NCBI GenBank assembly: GCA_904420055.1
Contig: CAJFTV010000049.1
Coordinates: 1-9,935 of the forward strand
Direction: 5' to 3'
DNA: 9,935 nt
From: Candidatus Alloscillospira gallinarum
GTDB taxonomy: Bacteria > Bacillota > Clostridia > Oscillospirales > Oscillospiraceae
The notes under the pieces are model-generated. The model searched no databases. It saw only the letters and a program-made list of their open reading frames with translations, and was not told the origin of the DNA. Every line of letters starts with the position of its first letter. Position 1 is the stretch's first letter. This document shows positions 4,767 to 9,935 of the stretch, piece after piece. The position numbers and the translations under genes were made by a program.

Positions 4767-6028
4767 CCATCACCCCGTCGTCGCCCGGCGGCGTTATAAA
4801 AGCAATAAATTCCAAATCCCACGCCCACCGTCTGCTGATATGCGGAGCGCTGTCAAGCTCCCCATCCTTCATGTCGTGCGAAAGCACGTCGGAGGACATT
4901 GAGGTCACGGCCAGATGCCTGTGCGCGCTTGGGGCTTCAATTGACTACACGGACGGAGGATTTAAAATTCTTCCTGTGCGGGAAATTCCGGACAATCCGT
5001 TTCTCGACTGCGGGGAGAGTGGCTCCACCCTGCGCTTTCTGCTGCCGGTGGTCTGCGCACTGGGCGCAAACGCCCAGTTTTACATGGCGGGGCGGCTCCC
5101 CGAGCGCCCGATATCCCCCCTTACAGAACAGCTTGAATTCCACGGATGCAAAATTGGCAAAAGCTCCCCCAGGATATTAAAGACAGGCGGGCGGCTGCAG
5201 AGCGGAAGCTATACAATTCCGGGAAATATCTCTTCCCAGTTTATAAGCGGACTTCTCTTTGCCCTGCCTATGACACCCGACGGCGGCGAAATAACAGTGA
5301 CAGGAAAGCTTGAGTCCTCCGGCTATGTGAATATGACTCTTGACGCCCTGCGTCTCTCCGGCATAACAGTCGAAGCATCTCCCTCCGGCTACAGGATACC
5401 CGGCCGGCAGCGCTACAGCCTGCCGGAGCGCACTGCCACCGAGGGAGACTGGTCAAATACCGCTTTCTGGCTGGCCATCGGCGCCATGTCAGAAAACAGC
5501 GTGACATGCACCGGGCTAAATCACCTCTCAAGCCAGAAAGACAGGAGAATAGTCCGGCTGCTCCGCCGCTTCGGCGCCGAGGTGAGCACAACTCCCGGCA
5601 CCGTCACATCGAAAAAGGGAAACCTGCACGGAATTGAAATAAATGCCGGTGAAATCCCCGACCTTGTCCCTGTGCTGTCAGTACTTGCCGCAGCGGCGCA
5701 CGGGACGACAAAGATTACCCATGCCTCACGTCTCCGCGCAAAGGAGAGCGACAGGCTAAAATCTGTTTCAGCGCTTATCTCCGGTCTCGGCGGAGACATA
5801 AAAGAGACTAAAGACGGCCTATTAATAAACGGCACCGGTGAGCTCCGCGGCGGCATTGTGGAGTCCTTCGGCGACCACAGGATTGCAATGTCAGCCGCCT
5901 GCGCCTCAGTCATATGCAAAACCCCTGTAATAATTAAAGGCGCTCAGGCAGTAAAAAAATCGTACCCCGGTTTCTGGCACGACTTCGAGACCCTTGGCGG
6001 CAAATTCAAAGCGGAGGAAGAGATATGA
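4757..6028 (+). CDS. aroA: 3-phosphoshikimate 1-carboxyvinyltransferase (EPSP synthase)
   Basis: Sixth shikimate step: transfers the enolpyruvyl group of PEP to shikimate 3-phosphate. The 423-residue length and two-fold inside-out barrel layout fit. Visible motifs are NSKSHAHR (18-25) for phosphate and PEP binding, CGESGSTLRFLLP (85-97), RPISPLTEQL (117-126), SSQFISGLL (159-167), EGDWSNTAFW (229-238), PDLVPVLSVLAA with catalytic Asp302, RLRAKESDRL with Glu330 and Arg333, and FGDHRIAMSA (371-380). The loop matching E. coli GNAGTAMRP is changed to GESGSTLRF: the Gly equivalent to E. coli Gly96 remains, but Thr97 is Ser and Pro101 is Phe. Effect on glyphosate response is unknown. The start overlaps the end of aroB by 10 bases, and CAGGAG (4744-4749) lies seven bases upstream, within aroB. 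Confidence 0.97.
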   Translation: MEVTITPSSPGGVIKAINSKSHAHRLLICGALSSSPSFMSCESTSEDIEVTARCLCALGASIDYTDGGFKILPVREIPDNPFLDCGESGSTLRFLLPVVCALGANAQFYMAGRLPERPISPLTEQLEFHGCKIGKSSPRILKTGGRLQSGSYTIPGNISSQFISGLLFALPMTPDGGEITVTGKLESSGYVNMTLDALRLSGITVEASPSGYRIPGRQRYSLPERTATEGDWSNTAFWLAIGAMSENSVTCTGLNHLSSQKDRRIVRLLRRFGAEVSTTPGTVTSKKGNLHGIEINAGEIPDLVPVLSVLAAAAHGTTKITHASRLRAKESDRLKSVSALISGLGGDIKETKDGLLINGTGELRGGIVESFGDHRIAMSAACASVICKTPVIIKGAQAVKKSYPGFWHDFETLGGKFKAEEEI

Positions 6029-7113
6029 GCAGCACTTTTGGAAAAATACTCAGACTGTCGGTTTTCGGTCAGTCCCATTCTGCCGGAATAGGCTTTTCCC
6101 TGGACGGATTTCCCGCCGGATTTCCCGTTGATATGGAGGCCCTTTCCGCCTTTATGTCCCGGCGGGCGCCGGGAAAAAACGAGTACTCGACGCCCCGCCG
6201 TGAAAAAGACATACCGGAGTTTATCTCCGGTATTGTAGACGGAGTTACCTGCGGCGCGCCGATTGCCGCCGTCATATTTAACTCCGATGTGAAAAAAAAT
6301 GACTATGCAAATCTCAAAAGCGTCCCCCGCCCGGGACACGCGGATTTTACCGCCGAGATAAAATACGGAGGATACCAGGACAAAACCGGGGGCGGGCACT
6401 TTTCCGGGCGGCTCACCGCCCCAATCTGCGCCGCCGGCGCGCTGTGCATACAGCTTCTCAAATCACGGGGCATTGAGGTGGCCGCGCACATAAAGGCCAT
6501 ACACGGTGTCTGCGACGCGCCCATGTCTCCGGAGAACATACTGTCCGCCCGGGACAAGCCCTTCCCTGTCATTTCAGACGAGGCGGGTGAAGATATGCGC
6601 CGGGAAATTGCCGACGCCAAATCCCGCGGCGACTCCGTGGGAGGAATTATAGAGTGCGCGGTTTTAGGTCTCCCCCCGGGGGTCGGAGACCCCATGTTTG
6701 ACGGAATGGAAAACAGAATAGCAGGGGCCGCTTTTGCCGTGCCCGCCATAAAGGGAATTGAGTTCGGCGCAGGCTTTGGGGCCGCCAGCATGTACGGGAC
6801 TGAAAATAACGACCCGTTTTACTGTGACGGCACTGATGTCAGAACATCGACCAACAACTCAGGCGGAATACTCGGCGGAATAACAACCGGAATGCCCCTT
6901 GTTTTTTCCTGCGCCGTAAAGCCCACCCCATCTGTGGCCACCCCTCAGAAAAGCGTTGATATGGTCTCAGGTCAGAATTGTAATCTGGAAATTCACGGCA
7001 GGCACGACCCCTGTATAGTTCCCCGTGCAGTACCCTGCATCGAGGCGGCCGCCGCTCTTGCCGTAACTGATGCACTCATAGAGTGCGGAATAATAGCGAA
7101 AGGAAGTATATAG
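6025..7113 (+). CDS. aroC: Chorismate synthase
   Basis: Seventh step: trans-1,4-elimination of phosphate from EPSP to form chorismate, requiring reduced FMN. The length of 362 residues is normal. Motifs in order are FGQSHSAGIGFSLDGFPAG (14-32), which replaces the usual GESHG and keeps His18; RRAPGKNEYSTPRRE (46-60); RPGHAD with the conserved His105; GGGHFSGRLTAP (122-133), where many homologues have GGRSSARET; DSVGGIIE (203-210); TSTNNSGGILGGITTG (274-289); VKPTPSVATPQ (298-308); and GRHDPCIVPRAVP (325-337). The replaced motifs look like a lineage variant rather than decay, because the invariant histidines and C-terminal signature are intact. The start overlaps the aroA stop (ATGA) with GGAGG at 6013-6017. 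A separate flavin reductase would be needed unless the protein is bifunctional, and none is in the window. Confidence 0.97.
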   Translation: MSSTFGKILRLSVFGQSHSAGIGFSLDGFPAGFPVDMEALSAFMSRRAPGKNEYSTPRREKDIPEFISGIVDGVTCGAPIAAVIFNSDVKKNDYANLKSVPRPGHADFTAEIKYGGYQDKTGGGHFSGRLTAPICAAGALCIQLLKSRGIEVAAHIKAIHGVCDAPMSPENILSARDKPFPVISDEAGEDMRREIADAKSRGDSVGGIIECAVLGLPPGVGDPMFDGMENRIAGAAFAVPAIKGIEFGAGFGAASMYGTENNDPFYCDGTDVRTSTNNSGGILGGITTGMPLVFSCAVKPTPSVATPQKSVDMVSGQNCNLEIHGRHDPCIVPRAVPCIEAAAALAVTDALIECGIIAKGSI

Positions 7114-7115
7114 AC

Positions 7116-8264
7116 ATGAATCTTGATGAACTCAGGCTGGAAATTGACGGAATTGACAATGAGATAATAAAGCTCTTTCAGGAGAGAATGGATATCTCCT
7201 CACAAATTGCCAAATACAAAAAAGACAACAACCTCAAAATAAAGGACCCGGCCAGAGAGAGGGCAAAGCTTGCCGATGTGGCCGCCAAGTCCCGGGACGA
7301 CATGCAGTCCTATACCTGTTTTCTCTTCGGCCAGCTGTTCGAGCTGAGCCGCACATACCAGAACAGGCTCATCTCCGACGGGACAGAGCTTGCCCGGCAG
7401 GTAAAAAGCGCCATTGAAAACACCCCTCAGGTTTTCCCAAAAAGCCCCATGGTGGCATGCCAGGGCGTTGAGGGCGCATATTCCCAGCTGGCCTGCGGCA
7501 AGATGTTCCAGACGCCAATGATTATGTACTTCAACAACTTTGAAGGCGTTTTCTCCGCAATTGACAACGGGCTCTGCCAGTACGGCGTAATTCCAATCGA
7601 AAACAGCACCGCCGGCTCTGTCAACCAGGTATACGACCTTATGTACCGGCACGACTTTAAAATTGTCCGCAGCGCACGCCTTAAAGTAGACCACAACCTC
7701 CTTGTAAAGCCGGGCACAAAAATGGAGGATATCCGGGAGATATATTCCCATCAGCAGGCTCTCTCCCAGTGCAGCGCGTTTCTTGCGGGACTTCCTGAAA
7801 ATGTAAAGGTAATCCCCCACCCCAACACAGCGGAGGCGGCCAAAATGGTTGCCGAGTCTGATAGCGGAGCCTGCGCGGCCATCTCCTCAAGAAGCTGTGC
7901 AGAGCTGTACGGCCTGGACATTCTAAGTCCCTCCATTCAGGACAAGGGCAACAACTACACACGCTTTATCTGCATATCAAAGAATCTGGAGATATACCCC
8001 GGCGCGGACAAGACCAGCATAATGCTCACAACTCCCCACCGCCCCGGCTCTCTCTACAATGTACTGGGCAAATTCTATGAGCTTGGCATAAACCTCTTAA
8101 AACTGGAGAGCCGCCCTCTGCCTGACCGGGACTTTGAATTCATGTTCTACTTTGACGTAAAGACCTCAATTTACAGTGAGGAGTTTATCCAGATGATAGA
8201 CGAGCTCTCTCAGATAAGCGACGAGTTCAGATATCTCGGCAGCTACTCTGAGGTGATTGAATGA
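7116..8264 (+). CDS. pheA: Bifunctional chorismate mutase / prephenate dehydratase (P-protein)
   Basis: It converts chorismate to prephenate and then to phenylpyruvate, the Phe precursor. The 382 residues show three parts. An AroQ-type all-helical chorismate mutase (about 1-88) contains LRLEIDGIDNEIIKLF, a basic KYKK segment and conserved ArgGlu (RERAKL). Prephenate dehydratase (about 112-287) contains GVEGAYSQLA, IPIENSTAGSVNQVYDLM, SHQQALSQC and NYTRF with Thr282. A C-terminal ACT domain (about 298-380) contains HRPGSLYNVL and ESRP (331-334), the region that binds Phe for feedback inhibition in characterised P-proteins. The ATG at 7116 is preferred over an in-frame GTG at 7083 because AAAGGAAG (7099-7106) lies nine bases before it, and the GTG would overlap aroC by 31 bases without a ribosome binding site. 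It starts two bases after the aroC stop. Confidence 0.96.
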   Translation: MNLDELRLEIDGIDNEIIKLFQERMDISSQIAKYKKDNNLKIKDPARERAKLADVAAKSRDDMQSYTCFLFGQLFELSRTYQNRLISDGTELARQVKSAIENTPQVFPKSPMVACQGVEGAYSQLACGKMFQTPMIMYFNNFEGVFSAIDNGLCQYGVIPIENSTAGSVNQVYDLMYRHDFKIVRSARLKVDHNLLVKPGTKMEDIREIYSHQQALSQCSAFLAGLPENVKVIPHPNTAEAAKMVAESDSGACAAISSRSCAELYGLDILSPSIQDKGNNYTRFICISKNLEIYPGADKTSIMLTTPHRPGSLYNVLGKFYELGINLLKLESRPLPDRDFEFMFYFDVKTSIYSEEFIQMIDELSQISDEFRYLGSYSEVIE

Positions 8265-9487
8265 TATGCGGTCTTTTGGGGGAAAAGCTGGGTCACAGCT
8301 ACTCCCCTCAAATCCACGCCATGCTTGGAGACTATGAGTACAGGCTCTTTCCCACTGAAAAAGAGGGGCTCCGCTCATTTCTGACCGGGGGAGGCTTTGA
8401 CGGCATAAACGTGACAATCCCCTATAAAAAAGACGTTCTTCCCTACTGCCGTGTTCTCTCCCCCACCGCTGAAAAAATCGGCTGTGTAAACACCATCGTC
8501 CGGGAAAAGGACGGCACCCTTTCAGGCTACAACACCGACTACTACGGATTTATGTACATGGTACACAGGCTGGGTATCAGCATTTCGGGTGAAAAGGCGC
8601 TGATTTTAGGCACCGGCGGAGCGTCTCTCACCGTGCGGGCTGTGCTTTCAGACCTCGGCGCCGGGGAGATTATAAACATCTCCCGCCGGGGAGAAAATAA
8701 CTATGGCAATATAGAAAAACACGCCGACGCCGGGATAATAGTAAACGCAACTCCCGTGGGCATGTACCCAGACGGCGGCGTGAGTCCCGTTGACCTCACT
8801 CTCTTCCCAAAGTGCCGGGGGGTTCTGGACCTCATATACAACCCGGAGAAAACTGCGCTGCTTTTACAGGCGGAAAAGCTGGGAATTCCATATGAAAACG
8901 GACTTTCAATGCTTGTCGCCCAGGCGAAAGAGGCGTCAGAGCTCTTTACCGGAGCCAAAATTTCCGACAGCCTAATCGAGGAAATTTACGCTGTCCTCTC
9001 ACGGCAGATGGAAAATGTCATTTTAATCGGCATGCCCGGCAGCGGCAAGACAAGCGTGGGGCAGGCGCTTTCACAGTTAACCGGCCGCAGCTTTTACGAC
9101 TGTGACACCGAGTTCAGCACAAAATACAGCATCTCCTCCGAAGACTGCATTAAAGAGCGCGGCCAGGCAGAGTTCCGCGCCATGGAGACTGAGCTTTTAA
9201 AAGAGCTCTGCCAAAAATCCGGCTGTGTCATATCCACCGGCGGCGGTTGCGTGACAATTCCGGAAAACCGTGATATACTTCGGGGAAACGGCACGGTCGT
9301 GTGGGTGCGGCGGCACACCTCTCTGCTGCCCACCGAAGGGCGGCCCCTGTCGCAGGCGGCGGACAGCCTCTCTGACATGTATGTTGCCCGTGCCCCCCTG
9401 TACGCCGCTTTTTCCGACGTGCAGGTAAAAAACAGCGGAGGGATAAAAGACACCGCCCTCTGCATACAAAGGAGACTAAAATTATGA
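8261..9487 (+). CDS. aroE-aroK: Bifunctional shikimate dehydrogenase-shikimate kinase fusion
   Basis: One 408-residue frame carries pathway steps four and five. Residues 1 to about 245 are shikimate dehydrogenase: GHSYSPQIH (11-19, shikimate-binding serines), NVTIPYKKDV with catalytic Lys56, YNTDYYG with Asp93, the nucleotide-binding GTGGAS (117-122), basic SRRG (141-144) favouring NADPH, NATPVGM (162-168) and QAKEASELFTG (221-231). Residues about 250-408 are shikimate kinase: Walker A GMPGSGKTS (257-265), DCDTEF (280-285), GQAEFR with Arg306, STGGGC (325-330), LID-region EGRPL (359-363) and ARAPLY with Arg377. Both domains are near full length with intact key residues, so this is a true fusion, not an error. 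Met250 at 9008 could start a separate kinase but lacks a ribosome binding site. The ATG overlaps the pheA stop (ATGA), with GAGGTGA at 8250-8256. Confidence 0.95.
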   Translation: MICGLLGEKLGHSYSPQIHAMLGDYEYRLFPTEKEGLRSFLTGGGFDGINVTIPYKKDVLPYCRVLSPTAEKIGCVNTIVREKDGTLSGYNTDYYGFMYMVHRLGISISGEKALILGTGGASLTVRAVLSDLGAGEIINISRRGENNYGNIEKHADAGIIVNATPVGMYPDGGVSPVDLTLFPKCRGVLDLIYNPEKTALLLQAEKLGIPYENGLSMLVAQAKEASELFTGAKISDSLIEEIYAVLSRQMENVILIGMPGSGKTSVGQALSQLTGRSFYDCDTEFSTKYSISSEDCIKERGQAEFRAMETELLKELCQKSGCVISTGGGCVTIPENRDILRGNGTVVWVRRHTSLLPTEGRPLSQAADSLSDMYVARAPLYAAFSDVQVKNSGGIKDTALCIQRRLKL

Positions 9488-9918
9488 AATTTCTCGTAAT
9501 AAACGGCCCCAACTTAAACCTTTTAGGCGTGCGGGAGCCGGACATCTACGGAAAAGAGGACTACGCCGCCCTCTGCTCACTCATAAATGCCACGGCGGAG
9601 GAGCTGGGCGTGTCTGTTGAAATTTATCAGTCAAACCATGAGGGCGACATTGTGGACAAGATACAGCGTGCCATGGGGAGAGCAGACGGGATTGTGATTA
9701 ACCCCGCCGCCTATACTCACACCAGTATCGCCATACTGGACGCATTAAAGGCGGTAGCCCTGCCAACGGTGGAGGTTCACCTCTCCGACATTCACTCCCG
9801 CGAGCCTTTCCGCAACGTCTCCATAACCGGAAACGCGGCGCTGAAAATCATTCACGGGTTTGGCTTTAAGGGCTACAGGCAGGCAATGATATATCTGAAG
9901 GAGCAAATTGAAAAATAA
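9484..9918 (+). CDS. aroQ: 3-dehydroquinate dehydratase, type II
   Basis: Third shikimate step: dehydrates 3-dehydroquinate to 3-dehydroshikimate. The 144-residue length and motifs mark the type II (dodecameric) class rather than AroD. It shows INGPNLNLLGVREPDIYG (6-23), with Arg17 and catalytic Tyr22 on the active-site lid, YQSNHEGDIVD (48-58), INPAAYTHTS (72-81) with Asn73, and EVHLSDIHSREPFR (97-110) with His98 and Arg110. The start overlaps the stop of the aroE-aroK fusion (ATGA), and AAAGGAG (9468-9474) is the ribosome binding site. Placing it next to aroE-aroK puts steps three to five side by side. Only 17 bases follow the stop, and they hold no terminator, so the operon may run on past the window. 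Confidence 0.97.
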   Translation: MKFLVINGPNLNLLGVREPDIYGKEDYAALCSLINATAEELGVSVEIYQSNHEGDIVDKIQRAMGRADGIVINPAAYTHTSIAILDALKAVALPTVEVHLSDIHSREPFRNVSITGNAALKIIHGFGFKGYRQAMIYLKEQIEK

Positions 9919-9935
9919 AAAACAGGCAGAGAAAA

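Noticed and set aside
7083..7115. Upstream GTG start extending PheA by 11 residues
   Set aside because: It would overlap aroC by 31 bases and has no ribosome binding site. The ATG at 7116 has AAAGGAAG upstream and matches usual chorismate mutase N-termini.
9008..9487. Independent aroK gene starting at Met250 of the fusion
   Set aside because: No Shine-Dalgarno sequence precedes 9008 and the frame is continuous with aroE, so a fused product is the simpler reading.

Overview
The window is a chromosomal stretch from a Bacillota (Firmicutes) bacterium, most likely class Clostridia. The reasons are strong AGGAGG-type ribosome binding sites, AT-rich intergenic DNA between moderately GC-rich genes, a DegV-family gene, a type I-beta DAHP synthase, a type II dehydroquinase and a monofunctional short TyrA. 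Genus cannot be assigned from sequence alone. Every convincing gene is on the + strand.

Region 1 (1-423) is a monocistronic unit: a sigma-A-like promoter, an unrecognised 66-residue protein and a strong intrinsic terminator. Region 2 (about 424-1535) is a DegV-family (fatty-acid-binding) gene. It has an extended -10 promoter, a perfect inverted repeat where the -35 would lie and a leader of about 160 nt. Region 3 (1536-1871) has no long gene but is the most interesting part. It holds a TTGACA promoter, a short GTG-started reading frame with a Shine-Dalgarno sequence in which 9 of 10 consecutive codons are Phe or Tyr, alternative RNA pairings, and a strong intrinsic terminator ending 16 bases before the aroF start. 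This is the architecture of ribosome-mediated transcription attenuation responding to phenylalanine and tyrosine.

Region 4 (1872-9918) is a tightly packed eight-gene operon: aroF, tyrA, aroB, aroA, aroC, pheA, an aroE-aroK fusion and aroQ. Gene junctions are 1-2 base gaps, ATGA overlaps or a 10-base overlap. Together they encode all seven shikimate-pathway steps from PEP plus erythrose 4-phosphate to chorismate. They also encode chorismate mutase, prephenate dehydratase and prephenate dehydrogenase, giving phenylpyruvate and 4-hydroxyphenylpyruvate. Only the final aminotransferase is absent from the window.

Control appears layered. Transcription would be attenuated by Phe/Tyr supply at the leader. 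DAHP synthase carries an N-terminal regulatory domain, and PheA carries a C-terminal ACT domain. TyrA lacks an ACT domain. No terminator follows aroQ inside the window, so the operon may continue. No tRNA, rRNA, CRISPR array or mobile element was seen.
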